A stretch of DNA of 35,596 bases from Larix sibirica (lineage: Eukaryota; Streptophyta; Pinopsida; Pinales; Pinaceae): assembly GCA_004151065.3 (NCBI GenBank), contig NWUY0300009789.1, positions 27,761 through 63,356 of the forward strand, written 5' to 3'. The notes under the pieces were generated by a model that saw nothing but the letters and a program-made list of their open reading frames with translations, had not been told where the DNA came from and did not search any database. The translations under genes were made by a program, and so were the position numbers. Shown piece by piece: positions 1 to 12,289 of this stretch (its first letter is position 1; every line of letters starts with the position of its first letter).

Positions 1-59
1 TAATACTTTTATGGCTTATACATCCGAATTTAGACCATATGCCCCCTAAAATTCGGATC

Positions 60-3000
60 ATTTCCCCCCCTCTGAAAAACAAAAGGAAAGTATAGTGAAG
101 TGTGAACAGGAAAAGAACAAGATCCTCAATGAATCGGAAGTTGAGTGGTGTCTCAAGAGTAGATCTTTATGGCTTCAGGAAGGGGATCAAAACACTAAAT
201 TTTTCCAAAAAATGGCCTCTCCCAAAAAAATATTAATTCTATTTGGGAATTGAAGAATGATGTTGAAAATTATATTAATGGATTCATTGAGCTTTATAAA
301 GCAGCGGTTGAACACTTCAAGGAGATCTACTCTGAACCTGAACATCAGTACATGATGGGCATACTTCAGATTATTGAAAATTTCCCTAGGATGCTCACTC
401 AAGATATTAATGAAGAAATTTTCCAGGTTGTTACTTCGGAGGAGTTGGTATCTACATTAAAATATTTTCAGATGGATAAGAGCCCAGGACCTGATGGCTG
501 GCCCCCGAAATTTTTTCTTGATTTCTTTGATATTGTGGGAGATGATTTATTAAATATGGTGGAGTAAGTCATAGTGAAAGGCATCATTCCTACTTCAATC
601 AACTCGACATTTCTGGCATTGATCCCTAAAATAGATAAACTTGAAAACTTTGGAGATTTCAGGCCTATTTCATTGTGCAACAGAGCTTATAAGATCATGG
701 AAAACATTATGGCACTCTGACTGAATCCTCTTCTCTCAAGGTATGTTTCTAATGAACAATTTAGGTTTCTTAATGGTAGATCCATTTATGAGGATGTGGG
801 ATCATCCCAGGAGGGGTTACACACTATCAAAACTGGAAATTTAAAGGTAGTTGCTTTAAAACTTGACCTATCCAAGCCATATGATAAAGCCTCTTGTATT
901 TTCTTAAGACTAGTACTTTTTCACATTGGTTTCAATTTAGAAATGAAAAACTGGATAATGTGTTGTGTGACCACTCCCCATTTTCTTGTTCTCATTAATG
1001 GCTCTGGTTCTCGGTATTTTAAATCATCCAGGGGGATAAGGTAGAGTTTCTTGTTGTCTCCCTATCTATTTTTATTGATCATGGAAGGGTTCATCCGGAT
1101 TATGAATGAAGACAAAGTCCTGGGAAATATCAGAGGTGTCTCCCTTAATGATAGAATTAACCTTACTCACCTTATGTTCGTGGATGACATTTTCTTTTTC
1201 TGTCTCTACTCTGCTAAGGAATTTTTAAAAGTTAAATATAATCTTGATATGTTCTGTAAGGCAAATGGAATGGAGATTGGTGCTCGGAAATATGCCATCT
1301 ATGTCCTTATGTCTCATTTGGGTGATGTAGATTTTTGGAGGTCTTATTTCCCCTTTGATTGCATGAGTATGGATGAAGGAATTCAGTACCTTGGATTTAT
1401 TTTAAAACCTAACAGATATTGTAAGAAGGATTGGAGTTGGCTGGTGGCCAAGATTGAGGATAAGATTAATTTTTGGTGCAACTGGTGCCTCTCTAGGGGA
1501 GGCAGGTTTGTCCTGGTAAAAAGTGTTTTGGAAGCTATCCCGATGTATTGGAAGAAGTTGTCTTCTATTCCTATTGTTGTATTGAATACAATTAGAAAGT
1601 TATGCTACAACTTTCTATGGAGGCAGAGCACGGAGTACCCGGGTTTTCACTTGGTGAAATGGAAAAATTTGGTTGTTCCAAAGGATTAGGGTGGTTGGGG
1701 ATTGAAAAACATATTGATTTTTAACAAATCCCTGGATGCTGAGACTCTTTGGTTATTTCTGACAAAGAATAGTCTATGGAAACGAATAATATTGGCTAAA
1801 TACATATATCCATTATCTTTGATTTATTGGATTAGAAGTAGAGACAAATCTTGCAGGATTGCATCCAATCATTGGAGAGCCTTACTTAAGGAATTTCAGG
1901 TCATAGAAGCCTATTTAGATTGGAGGGTGGGGAATGGTCGACTAGTTAGAGTTGGCAGGGACTCTATCCTTAGACTTCCTAAAGGAGGTAGAATAAGTCT
2001 AGAACTAAAGGCCTCATTGTTGGATTGGGGATATCGATTGCTGGATCAATTAGGTTGTGATAGAGGCTCCTCTGTCTGGAAACAAAACTGGATTACAAGG
2101 GATATTATTGGTTTGGAAGGTGATGGGCTAGTGGAATGGAATTTATTTAGAGAATCACTTATAAGGGATCATATTCATCTTCATAATGAAGAGGATTCTC
2201 TTAGTTGGGATTTCAATCCGACTGTGGGTAACTATACTGTGAAACTTGGGTATTTATCTCTATTACCTCCTTCTCTAGGATATGTTCCATGGTGGTCTAA
2301 AAATATATGGTGTATCAAGGCCCCTCCTAAGACTATTTTGCATTTATGGCTGGATTTAAAGGATATAATATTAACATGGGATAGATTGTTGCATTATGGA
2401 TTTCAAGATTCGGGTCTATGCTTTCTTTGTAGATCAGCGGAGGAAACATGTACACATTTGCTGGTGGACTATTGTTATTCTAAAGAAGTATGGAGAGATA
2501 TGTCTAAACTTGTCAACACTTCCCCATTATGGCAAGAGTCTTATGTAGTTTCCTGCTTCAAATTTTTTTTTAGTTCCTCTGAATTACTGATGTTAAGGCA
2601 TCTCCCTATAATTATATCCTAGGGGATATGGATAGCAAGGAATGATGCCATGTTTAATGACAAATTCATACTTGTATTTCAGACAGTATCTCATTCCTAT
2701 CCTCTATTTCCATATTTTTCTCAAGAATAGTCAAACAAACCGAAGAATATCATACAAAATCCTTTGACTGATGACTCAGAGGCCTGGATTTTTTTTTTAC
2801 AGGGAAAGTTAGAATGGAAGATGTGATTTTGGACTCAGTCTTCATTTGACTAGTGAACACTATTTTCTGGGGAAAGGCAGTCTTGGTGTTGGTACCAATA
2901 AATTTGCGGAGCTCAACACTCGCTTTGATCTATTAAAACTTGCCTCGATTCATAATCTATTGAAGTTATAGGTATTTGGAGATTCCCTACTGGTCATACA

Positions 3001-3232
3001 AAACATGCAAGGTTCAAATACTATTAACCACAATGATATGATTTCTTTGGTTCAACGTCTGCATATGATTAGAGACTCCTTCCAATAAGTTTTTTTTGGT
3101 CACGTTTATCCTGAATTCAATCAACAAGGTGATACTTTGTCCAAACAAGGTCTAATGCTAAATGATGGTGCTCTAAGGCTAGAAGAGTTTCAAGGGGGCA
3201 CATTTGTGACTTCCCACACATACTCCATCTGA
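60..3232 (+). pseudogene. Decayed LINE ORF2: RT, zf-RVT and RNase H
   Basis: Remnant of the polyprotein that copies a non-LTR retrotransposon by target-primed reverse transcription. The endonuclease domain is missing, so the copy is 5'-truncated. Bases 110-230 read in frame 2 and include WLQEGDQNTKFF, the linker before RT. After a shift in an A-run near 220 the protein stays in frame 1 from about 235 to 2820. Visible there are DKSPGPDGWPPKFF near 475, motif A as DLSKPYDKAS near 865, PYLFLLIMEG near 1060, and motif C as FVDD near 1180 (usually Y/FADD or FVDD). The zinc-finger-like end (CFLCRSAEETCTHLL) is near 2420. RNase H then follows in frame 2, with FAEL, FGDSLLVI and GDTLSKQGL up to the stop at 3230. 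In-frame stops at 565, 718, 1042, 1687 and 2620 make it dead. Family assignment is secure; the element's exact clade is not. Confidence 0.93.
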
Positions 3233-3444
3233 ATTTTTTCAACTCTAGTTTTTGCACTAGCACTTCATATCTCATACATTTTAAATGCACTATATTGAGA
3301 CGCTTATATTTCCTTTTTTCAGAAACATTTTTCTGAAATTTTCCTGTAGCTTTTTGTACCAAGCACCGAGGATTGTATTTTTTGACAGCGATGAATAAAA
3401 ATACGTTTTTTCTTTCTTGGAAATATATATATATATATATATAT
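3233..3444 (+). mobile_element. Probable LINE 3' end and (AT)11 tract
   Basis: AT-rich sequence follows the RNase H stop of the upstream LINE. It includes a GATGAATAAAAATA stretch near 3390, similar to LINE 3' ends, and then a perfect (AT)11 microsatellite at 3423-3444. The microsatellite may be the degenerate 3' tail of the element. No target-site duplication could be matched, because the 5' end is truncated at an uncertain point before position 110. Confidence 0.45.
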
Positions 3445-4200
3445 GGAAATTTGTAATTGAAACAGTTTGTAAATAAATCGAATGTGTCTTAATATATTTG
3501 TAAGTTGCCTTAGTTATTATTTACATTAAAAGTGCATGTTATATATGGTAAAGATTTAATATATCATAGTAAAATATTACACAAAATTTATATTAGTGTA
3601 CCATTGTACTTATATATAAGTTATGAGATGGATGTGTTTGCATAATAGAATAACAATAAATAGTAGGTGTGGAAAACTACTAGAAGAAAGTTATTAGGAC
3701 TTGCCCTACCTTAAACCCAATAAGAGATTTTAGCGTATAGCTACGTGGTAGTTTGTGAGGGATTTTTATCATGATGATTTGATGGCAATTCTTATGCTAA
3801 TAAATTTGTGTTTCTGATTATAAATGTCACCTTAGAACCATTGTTTTCTCAAGTAAAAGACTACTTTTTTATTTAAGGGCACACTGTAATGTTAATGGTT
3901 AGCCTTTGAATAAACGAAAAGGTATGCTAGTTGACTATACTTAATAAGGTAGAATTTAAGGATGTGAAGTTATCTTAATTCCTAATTATAATTCAAAAGT
4001 TGTATTCTATATGTTTGACATATATTGAAAGATCTTAGTATATGCATCAGTAGATGATGCCTTATTTAATTTATTCAATTTGTAAGATGTAGGTTAAACA
4101 AAGATTGAATTTAGGTAGTTAAGCATTGAATAAATGATATAGTTTATTTTTTCTCTAAAAAAAATGGTTGTTACGATTTTTGGGTACATTACACAAACAA
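3445..4200. other. AT-rich spacer, nothing recognised
   Basis: No open frame of useful length, repeat pair or RNA signal seen on either strand. Confidence 0.5.
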
Positions 4201-4289
4201 TCCCACCATGTTGTTTCTGCACCATTATGATTATAATTGGAAATACATTGTTCCAAATATGCACTCTCCCCTCCTGTAAGCCAATAACA

Positions 4290-5490
4290 TAATCACCTCA
4301 AAAACCAAATTGGAATCCCTGTAAGAGTTGAATGTCATGCCATGAAAGATCTCCTACAAAAGCATCTTGGTATAGTCTACACCTACAATCCCATTGTCTC
4401 ATATGAACCATGGAAACATGAAAAATAATCTGCTCAACAAGAATACAGTGTCCTCAATATATCCTATCATGGAATCTCAAGAATAATATTGTTCACTCCC
4501 TGACAACTAGGTGATGTGAAAGATGATAACAATGTCATATATGAAAATACCTACCTTGGGAATGCTTCCGTTGTCAAAAATTGATAACACCTCATTAACA
4601 CTTAATCTCCAAGTGCCAAGAAGGAAGCCTCGAGCACACCAACTCACACAACCAACTACAATCGTCAAAACATCATTTGAATATATATACATACTAGTAT
4701 CTTGGAATGATTGCAATAATCATCACTCACCCTAGTCAAATCTAGAAATAAACTGCACTAAATTTGTAAATCTTTTGACACCTTGCAATCAATTAGCATG
4801 TAAGTAGTCAAAGTCATGTTCCCATAAACTGATGTTGTTGAAATCAACGTGGAAATGCAAGGGTAGAAACCATCATAAAAAATTACCCATGAAAACATAG
4901 GAGAAGTGAGTGTGGAAATGACCATAAATATTCTTCCCATAACCAAATTACAGCTACCAATCAATACCGACTGAGAAATAATCCACTGTTGGGATGGAGG
5001 TATTGGCCAACCCATTTGTATGCTAACATTAAAGGCCCTATGTAGGCTTATTGGAAAGTGGACAGCAGTAACAACTCTGAAGTTTTGTCCACCACTCCAA
5101 TTCTGAGTCAACATTTCATCACTGAAGATTTTACTCGGATCCTAAATATGGTGATTATCTCCAACCATATTCACACATACATCCTCATAACTGCTGGAAA
5201 AAAAGATAAAATTAGTGTCAAATATGAAAACATGATTTATAACCACCTTCAAAATTCCCGCAAAATTCCTTCACTATCATAAAATAGTAAGATATCATCA
5301 ACATTCAACATCCAAGTACTACAGTGACAATCCCATGCACACAAATCCATGCAATCAACTGCTATCATAAATGCAAAGTTTGAAAATTTCATGATTAACA
5401 CCATAGAAAAACCCTTAAACATTAATGTGTAAGATGGAAACCAAAGATTTAAGTCTAAAAACTCTCCCCCAAGTTGTTGCACATTTCATC
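4290..5490 (-). repeat. Unclassified minus-strand repeat with two diverged modules
   Basis: Two stretches on the minus strand, around 4520-4680 and 5230-5400, translate to related peptides. One contains GTWRLSVNEVLSIFDNGSIP and the other STWMLNVDDILLFYDSEGIL. Spacing is about 700 bases. Between them lies a 118-codon minus-strand frame (4758-5114) with no motif I recognise. The pairing suggests an old internal duplication in a transposable element or a repeat family. I cannot name the family and no catalytic motif is visible. A host-gene origin is possible but unsupported. Confidence 0.35.
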
Positions 5491-5814
5491 TTGGAAGAGT
5501 GTTGTCTCTAACAAACCATGCATTATCAAAATGCATGACCTTCCCTAAAGGTAACTGTTGGGCCCTGGAAATGCCCCTTTTTAACCATACCTATTTCATC
5601 ATTTTGGTAAAGATCAANAGACATGTTTTCCTCATCCCATGTTCCTTCCTGTTTGTAAATTTTGTTGTTCATCACGGTAGATATGTTAAGGCCATAAGTG
5701 CCTCCTCTTCCTTTTTGCACTCTTACTCTTCCATTTTTATCATCTATTCTTTTTCTATAAGGATTTGAAATGTGTTTTTAGATGGTCATTCCACCATACT
5801 CTTTCAAAATGGTA

Positions 5815-6625
5815 ATTTAGATTTGTCCTTAGGTTTGTTAATTTGTTATTTATCACATTCCCATCTTCATGTGTCCTAATTTCATCTCTATCTAGGATGA
5901 CCTTGTTTCTAGGATATCTTGAAGATGATGAAGTAATCTATAGTCTATTGTGGATTTATACACAATGCTATTGATTTGAGATTGTTTAATTTTCTTAATG
6001 ATAACTTGGGAATCATCTTCTACCTATAGGAACTTGACTCTCATTTCCTTTGTTAATTTAGTTTTTTGGGTAGATCAATTCTCCATAAAATTATTGATAG
6101 ATATACCTATAATTTTGGCATAATAAGAAATTAGATTTCTTGAACCATCTCTAATAATTCCTCTTATCCCTACTCCTCTTGGACTTATGTATGCATCAAA
6201 ATGTAGTTTCAAATATGAGGGAATTGGTGGATGCTACTAAGAGACGAGATCTTTTAACATATCTAATAAACGAGATAAGAACAATTTGGAGATCTAAATT
6301 ACCTAGAATTTTAACTTAATGTTTTACTTCTATTACCCTTTTCAAATCCTCATCAATCCATTTTTTACGTATTTGTACTAGTTATAATCAATATATCTAA
6401 TTTTGTGTATGGAAGATAAATTTATTTCTCCCGTACAATATTCTATTATTATGCTCCAACCATATATTCCCAGTCATCATTTTTAGAATAATTTCCCACA
6501 AACTTGCCCCCAATTTTGGATTTAAAGCTTTCTTTTGGTCACTTGCGAAGGAACACTGCCACGTTATCCATTTGTTGGAGATGTTTCATGTCATCATACA
6601 TGGTATCCATTTCCACATTGCTTGG
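5815..6625 (-). pseudogene. LINE 3' fragment: zf-RVT end and RNase H
   Basis: Read on the minus strand, the region from about 6620 down to 6430 gives MWKWIPCM, SLWEIILKMMTG and NIWLEHNNRILYG. These match the stretch between zf-RVT and RNase H in plant LINEs. An RNase H domain follows from about 6215 to 5820: LKLHFDAYISPRGVGIRG carries the first Asp, NNFMEN the Glu, VEDDSQVIIKKI the second Asp, and after a one-base shift HMK...NNKLTNL replaces the usual HVKREGN.VADxLAN. The final catalytic Asp appears changed to Asn. Several stops and at least one frameshift make it non-functional. The 3' limit near 5780 is not defined. A single unresolved base (N) lies at 5618 in the flank. Confidence 0.8.
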
Positions 6626-6879
6626 GCATGGTGATACTTGATGTAAGTATTTAGCTATTTAGGAACATTGTGCTTTGGGATGGTCCCATGAGCCCTTTTT
6701 CATAAATGTTATACTCAATTAGATCCCTTTTCCATGCTAGCTTTGGTAAGAAAGTGGAGTTTTTTTTGCCACTAGTAGGATTCTACACTTTTTTCCAAAT
6801 CATGTCTAAAATGCCCAAGTGATGGTTTCCTATCATTTACTTAAACACTGGTTGAGGCCCTCAACTAGCCCCACGTCTT

Positions 6880-9840
6880 GAAACTTGGGGCCCTACTAAT
6901 TTTTTATTAGCCTTGTTGATTAAGCTTTGCTACCCTCATGGCTTATTCTTTTAATGTCATCGACATTCTCAAATGATTTTGAATCCACGTCTATCTTTAT
7001 CACTTGAATGTTAATGCTTCAATGAATGAATTATTTACTTTTGGTATGCTCTTGATTGGAGAGAGTTTGATTCTTTTTGTTGAGTGAAATTGTGAATTGA
7101 TTTAATGTTTCATATGACGAAGTTTAGCTTGTTTGATTATTGCATGATGACAATTTAACGAGCTTGTGTTTTTTTGTGTTGCTCGGTTATTTGATTGCAT
7201 TTATAGTGGAAATTGATCTAAAATGTGTTTAAGTGCACTACATATCTAAGATTGATGAAGTAAAGGAGTAATCTCATTGCCTTGAAATTGATGCTCTTTC
7301 AATAAAATCATAAGAGTCAAAAGTGCAAGATTACACAATGGGAGAAGTGAGTGGAGTTGCTTGGTAAAGATGCAAATTAGATGGTAGTCATTTTTCACAG
7401 GAATATGCAAGTGCTTAGAGGTGATTCCATTTGCAAAGAGAGGTTGTAATGGGTACAAGTAATGCAAATAAGGATTTGGAAAATAATGTTATGGTACATA
7501 AACAAGGAGAGATTAATATGCACAGGGATTTCCTATAGTTATTTTCGAAGATCATCCATTTCTTAGTTGTAAAGGATCAATTTCAGGTTTAGGGGGATGG
7601 TGGGTAATTAAAAGGGAAAATAATAATATATTATGATTGTGAGCAAGAAGACCACACCTCAATCTTCGTCGATGATTATTTAGATTGTTTCTTGTCACTA
7701 GCAATCACTCGCTTGAGTTTTGAGGGAAGTTGGTTAAATTTAGAGGCGTTTCTCTCTTAGCCTTAGTTAGTATCCAAAGGGTATTAAGCATGGCATAATT
7801 GAGTCTCATGCAATGAATGGGAGTATGTTTAATAAATTGGATCAAATAATATACCATAGATGATTCCCACATGTGGAATTAAAAAAATATCAAAGCAGTA
7901 CTATATTGAAAGACCAAACTTTTGCTTGCCAGACCTATTTGTGCATATTTTCATGGTCCAACCAAATTGCATATAGGAAATTTGGAAGAGGCTAGGTTAA
8001 GGTTTTTGGGGTCCCTAATCACAATTAGAAAAATGCAATTAAATTTGTTCTCATCAATAAGTTATTTTTTGCTTCACATTTATGAAGAATACCTAGACTA
8101 ATGCAATATATAGTGTTTGACCAAATGTTGGAAAGCTCTCAGTGTCCTCTACACCCTAATTTAGATGAGATGTAGTTCCAAGGCGATATGCATGAGTTAT
8201 GTGTTTATGAAGGTAAAAATCTAGGGGTCCATTTTTAATTGCACAAAAATGTTTTTGTTAATGGATTTCTTGGTGATTAGGTTTGTTTAGAGCTTGTTAA
8301 TGATGATCAATGTGTTTTAGACAATGGCATTTCTTCTTCCAAGTGACACCAAAACCAATGGACCTTTGATTGAAGCCAAATGAATCTAATTACTTAATAC
8401 ATGAAGTAGTAATCTCATAACTTGGTGTTTTGGGATTTGGCAAGTTCAACAGGCTTCCAACAAGTGAACCACTCACCTTGGAGGTAAGCAAGCTATCAAT
8501 ATGATGCGAAGCATCTGTCAACTGTGCCACATGTCTTGGAGATTCTAGAAACCATAGCGACCATGCTAACCTTGAATTGAAGTATTTTTAAGAAGGTTTT
8601 TATTTTACTTTGTTATTAATAAGTTTGGGGTTAAGTGATGCAGAACATTCGTTAAGCATGGTTTGCATGTTGTGACAAGTGTTGGTCAAAATGAAACATG
8701 GCCGCCTTACATGCTAATAAAGGGCCATGTTCTCTTATTAAGAGGTAGAGGAAAGAAGAATGGAGGTGGAGGGGTGAACGTCCACTTCAAAAATTCTAAG
8801 AGTGCTTGCATGCCAAAGGGTATAGACAAGAGGTTGGATGCCTTTGTTTGGACTGTGTGCCAACCAGGTCAACCTATTGAGCGTAGATTAATAAGAGAGG
8901 AACTATGCATCCTTCCACTAAGTCATTTATATCTATGTGTTGAATTTCGAGAGCATTGTGATGAGCACTGACATGTGCAACTTATTACCTGGTGATGTCT
9001 AATTTTATGGGATATGAATTATGCATTTCTAAATTTGTATTCGATAGAGAATTAGTGTAATGTATGAAAGTTGGACAGTGGAACAAAGGAGTCAATGTGT
9101 TCGATGTATGCTCTTTGTTTTGTCCATTGAGATCCTTGCGTATGAACATTTACAGTTATGTTTTGAATCTTACTTGAGTATTGATTGTATTCATGCCTAC
9201 CCCTCTTTCATTTGCATCACAATCCTAATGAATCAACACTTTGAGTCCAACTTTAGCAAAATTTGTGAATGCTATGATGAATTGGTGGTTGGTCTTGCAA
9301 GTATTAGTGGAAAGTTCCTAGAAAGGACAAATTTTCCACTTAGTAAAGTAAGTTGGCTTTCCACCTCAACCAATTGGCCACTAATGGATCAATCACTCAC
9401 CTCCAAGGCCATTAGACACCCAAACTTAGTGATTCACCAACAAGATATGTCAGTCACTCACCTCAAAATGCAAGATGATCTCCCAACCCATTGATTTGTT
9501 CGTAGATCACTTTACTCACCGATTTTCTTTTTAGCTTTCTTTATATTCTCGACAATAAGGTTTCCAAAGTGTAACAATCAATGTAGGTCCTTGTATACTC
9601 AATATTTACTGTTATAAATGCATTTGGTAGTAGTGTCCTTCATTCTTCTTTTCTCAACCTCAAGGATGATCTTTTTAGCTCTCCTGTTGTAGCTTAGTGT
9701 TTACATTGTTTTCTATTGTCTATTTGTGGGTTAGGAGCTATCTAGGATGCTTCCAACTTGTAGGTATTGATATATTCACCATACCTATACAATTAGGATA
9801 CTACACAACCCTAGTGATACTACAATATGGTAGAGGGTTG
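6880..9840. other. Long spacer, no gene supported
   Basis: About 3 kb with no recognisable protein domain. The longest open stretches (8663-8971 and 9060-9494 on +) have unremarkable composition and no family resemblance I can see. The motif ACTCACCT recurs at about 8471, 9393 and 9453, which hints at an old repeat but is too short to classify. Confidence 0.5.
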
Positions 9841-9845
9841 GTAAC

Positions 9846-10858
9846 TATGATATCTTGGATCTAAGATGTGTTATGAATAAGGCCAATGCATTGGAGGAGT
9901 TTGGTGGTGGATCATCTAACACTAACAAAGAGCATGTGACATAAGCCAATATGTCCAAGAAGATTAAATTTTCTTCAAAGTTAACATCATTACTAGGACT
10001 AAACTTTGTGATGTAAGTTGAGATGCCTACTATATTCCTAAGAGCTTCTACCCTTAAGAGATTGGATTTGTAGTGTACAATTTTTAGCATAAAAAGTGAT
10101 TGTCAATGGGTTGGGCCCTATCCTATCTTGAAATTCTCAAGGTTAGACATGTGATTGTAGAGAAAGCGTTAGAAGTCGTTTCTAATACTTGCAAAAGGCT
10201 GAAAATACCTAGAGAGGAACAAGAAGCATATCAACCGAGGTTGGGGGACGGACAAGGATGGGTTTCCCACAAAGGGATTTCCTCATTAGCTTAAGATTGC
10301 CCCCTTTTTTAGTACATTGATGTCTATGTTTCAGATATATGTAACTCGATATTGCATATTGTTGGTCAATGTTTCAAAAAAGAAAAAAAAATTCTCAAGA
10401 ATTTCCATTTGGTGTTGCTAGATAAGGAAGAGCACATAATTTATTCACCACTAGGTAATGGAGTCATGCCTTTGTTCTATGGATGTAAAATATTGAATAG
10501 ATTTGCAATTTATGCAAGACCTAGAAGGTTGATAGATGTAGGTCTTTCTTATATTGGTAATTACAATGCTAATGTCATGTGGATGCTTCTAGGTTTTGTT
10601 GATGAAGATGACCAAGTTATTCTCGAGTTTTCCGCGGGCTTCCCAAAGTTGGAAAGGCTAGAAATTAGAGGTCGTTCTTTTAGTGAATCTGCATTCGTTA
10701 AAGTGCTTTGTTTAAAATTGCTAAAGTACCTATGGGTTCAAGGATATAATGCAAATATTACTAGTGCTAACCTTCTAGCTATGGATCGACTTTATTGGAA
10801 CATAGAGTTTCAAAGATCAAGAATTATCGTACATAGTAGACGTGATAGTAAGTGAATT
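9846..10858 (+). pseudogene. COI1-like F-box/LRR jasmonate-receptor fragment
   Basis: COI1 is the LRR substrate receptor of an SCF ubiquitin ligase that perceives jasmonate and recruits JAZ repressors. Here only the middle-to-C-terminal LRR part remains. Bases 9846-9930 read YDILDL...NALEEFGGGSSNTN. Bases 9970-10085 give KLTSLLGLNF, VEMPTIFL and TLKRLDL. From 10100 to 10855 one frame holds LEILKVRHVIVEKALEVV, VYVSDICNS, NFHLVLLDKEEHI, LIDVGLSYIGNY, NVMWMLLGFVDEDD and KYLWVQGYNA...YWNIE. It is broken only by stops at 10292 and 10307. These strings follow the order and spacing of COI1 (about 600 residues in the family). The N-terminal F-box and early repeats are absent, the upstream part has more stops and shifts, and the C-terminal tail is lost after YWNIE. 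It cannot encode a working receptor. TIR1/AFB relatives are a worse match than COI1. Confidence 0.88.
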
Positions 10859-10906
10859 GGACATTCAATATGGTATGCACCCTGCAACAATGCATGTATT
10901 GCTTCT

Positions 10907-10956
10907 GTTGCAAGGATCTCAACCATTGGATTGTTGCAAGGATCTCAACCATTGGA
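10907..10956. repeat. 26-bp-period tandem duplication
   Basis: The 24-base sequence starting GTTGCAAGGATCTCAACC occurs at 10907-10930 and again at 10933-10956. It lies just downstream of the COI1-like fragment, in the join to the next gene fragment. Confidence 0.9.
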
Positions 10957-10976
10957 TAAGGTCCAATGGTCCACAT

Positions 10977-11007
10977 CCCCTCAGTAAATGCATGCCTGCC
11001 TGAGGGG
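10977..11007. repeat. Perfect 8-bp inverted repeat
   Basis: CCCCTCAG at 10977-10984 pairs with CTGAGGGG at 11000-11007 across a 15-base loop. It could form a small hairpin, or be a leftover insertion footprint. No terminator-type T-run follows, and this is not a bacterial context. Confidence 0.6.
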
Positions 11008-11027
11008 TACATATTGAATGTCAATGA

Positions 11028-11804
11028 ATTATAGATGATGTGAAGCTTTGTGATTATCAATTTCCACAAGGTGTTGGCCCCATGGCTCACCTTATTTGTC
11101 CACATTCATATATTAAGATGGTAAACTTACATATAATCACTCTGGATGAGATAGGTGTAAAAGTTGTGAGGATATTAAAGGCCATATTAGGAGAATTAGG
11201 GTTTCGTAAGGGAATGAATCTTTATTTTCAGATACATGATGGGTAAACAGTAATTTGTGAAGATTCATTTGCTGCTAGATGCAGATCTTTCAAATTTCTT
11301 GTTATGGTATTCACAAGCTGGAACCCTGTTCTAAAGGTAAAATCATCGTACTACAACTTTAAGGGAAATACTTATGCACTTAAGTTCAGGCAGGAAATTC
11401 TTCTTACTACGGATCAACCAGCAAAAGAACCAATATTTATAACTGTGGCTGTTGGGTTGCTGGACTCCAACGTAAAGAATCTGCCTCTTACATCAGTCTA
11501 TAATGGAGAAACTCCACAGTCCTTTACTAATGAAGGTCATTCTGTTTCAACAGTGGTCCTCCGTATTGAAAAGAAGGAAGATGGATTTGTTTTTGTTGAG
11601 ATTCCTGAAAGGCCAATTCCCTCTCTACTAAGCAATTATAGTGCTCATCTGTGTCTTGTTTCAGATGAGTTTAACAGGTTGGGAGGCTGGCCAGAATCTC
11701 GTAGATCATTCACAACCAAAACCAAAATGTCCCTTGTCTCTTGGAATCCGGTAGAGCAAGAGTTGCTGAAACGGCAATTTCCAATGCTCAAATCACGATA
11801 TTGA
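11028..11804 (+). pseudogene. M1 (puromycin-sensitive type) aminopeptidase fragment
   Basis: M1 aminopeptidases are zinc enzymes that trim N-terminal residues. This piece starts just after where the HExxH zinc site would lie. Bases 11040-11246 read [21 protein letters not shown], then [21 protein letters not shown] and IHDG, stopping where the family continues. Bases 11304-11690 read SWNPVLKVKSSYY, ALKFRQEIL, EPIFITVAVGLLDS, EKKEDGFVFVEIPERPIPSL and SDEFNR. A one-base shift then restores WEAGQ near 11680. The family's TVYEKG motif reads TLDEIG here, so the conserved Tyr is Asp. The zinc ligands and the helical C-terminal domain are absent. No introns are apparent across about 250 codons, which would fit a processed copy if the parent is intron-rich there. 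Sequence beyond 11700 is not recognisable. Confidence 0.88.
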
Positions 11805-11836
11805 TGATTTGGGTAGTTTCAAAATCCGACATTTAG

Positions 11837-12275
11837 TCCAAGATGCATATTTGGAATTGTTGAAATTGCAGGATGCATATTTGGAATGGTTGAAATTGCA
11901 AAAAATTGCAATTTTCAAGCAAAATTTTGGTAAAAAATAAGTGTTTTGGTTGTTTTTTATCCTACACACAACTTNNNNNNNNNNNNNNNNNNNNNNNNNN
12001 NNNNNNNNNNNNNNNNNNNNNNNNNNNNNNNNNNNNNNNNNNNNNNNNNNNNNNNNNNNNNNNNNNNNNNNNNNNNNNNNNNNNNNNNNNNNNNNNNNNN
12101 NNNNNNNNNNNNNNNNNNNNNNNNNNNNNNNNNNNNNTCCAAGATGCATATTTGGAATTGTTGAAATTGCAAGATGCATATTTGGAATGGTTGAAATTGC
12201 AGAAAACTGCAATTTTTAAGCAAAATTTTGGTAAAAAATAGGTGTTTTGGTTGTTTTTTATCCTACACACAACTT
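11837..12275. repeat. Direct 138-bp duplication (301-bp offset) around an N gap
   Basis: Bases 11837-11974 and 12138-12275 are nearly identical, offset by exactly 301, and end at the same word (CCTACACACAACTT). Inside each copy a 30-base unit starting AGATGCATATTTGGAA occurs twice (11841/11871 and 12142/12172). On + it would encode a 10-residue repeat, QDAYLELLKL / QDAYLEWLKL. The region between is 163 unresolved bases. It may be a tandem array only partly assembled. The open frames crossing it are artefacts of the N run and are not called as genes. Confidence 0.85.
11975..12137. other. Assembly gap (163 N)
   Basis: Run of unresolved bases. It starts exactly where the first copy of the flanking duplication ends and stops exactly where the second copy begins. 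Confidence 1.
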
Positions 12276-12289
12276 AATCCACAATTTAA

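Noticed and set aside
8663-9494. Two + open frames of 102 and 144 codons
   Set aside because: No domain, signal or codon pattern supports them, and the surrounding spacer gives no gene context.
10977-11007. Hairpin as a transcription terminator or small RNA precursor
   Set aside because: Only 8 bp of stem and no U-run. Too short for a plant microRNA precursor.
9846-11804. A functional COI1-aminopeptidase fusion gene
   Set aside because: Both parts are truncated, carry stops and shifts, and lack the F-box and zinc-site regions, so proximity does not imply fusion.
11793-12270. Several overlapping open frames on both strands
   Set aside because: They exist only because unresolved bases contain no stops, and real sequence on each side is the same short repeat.
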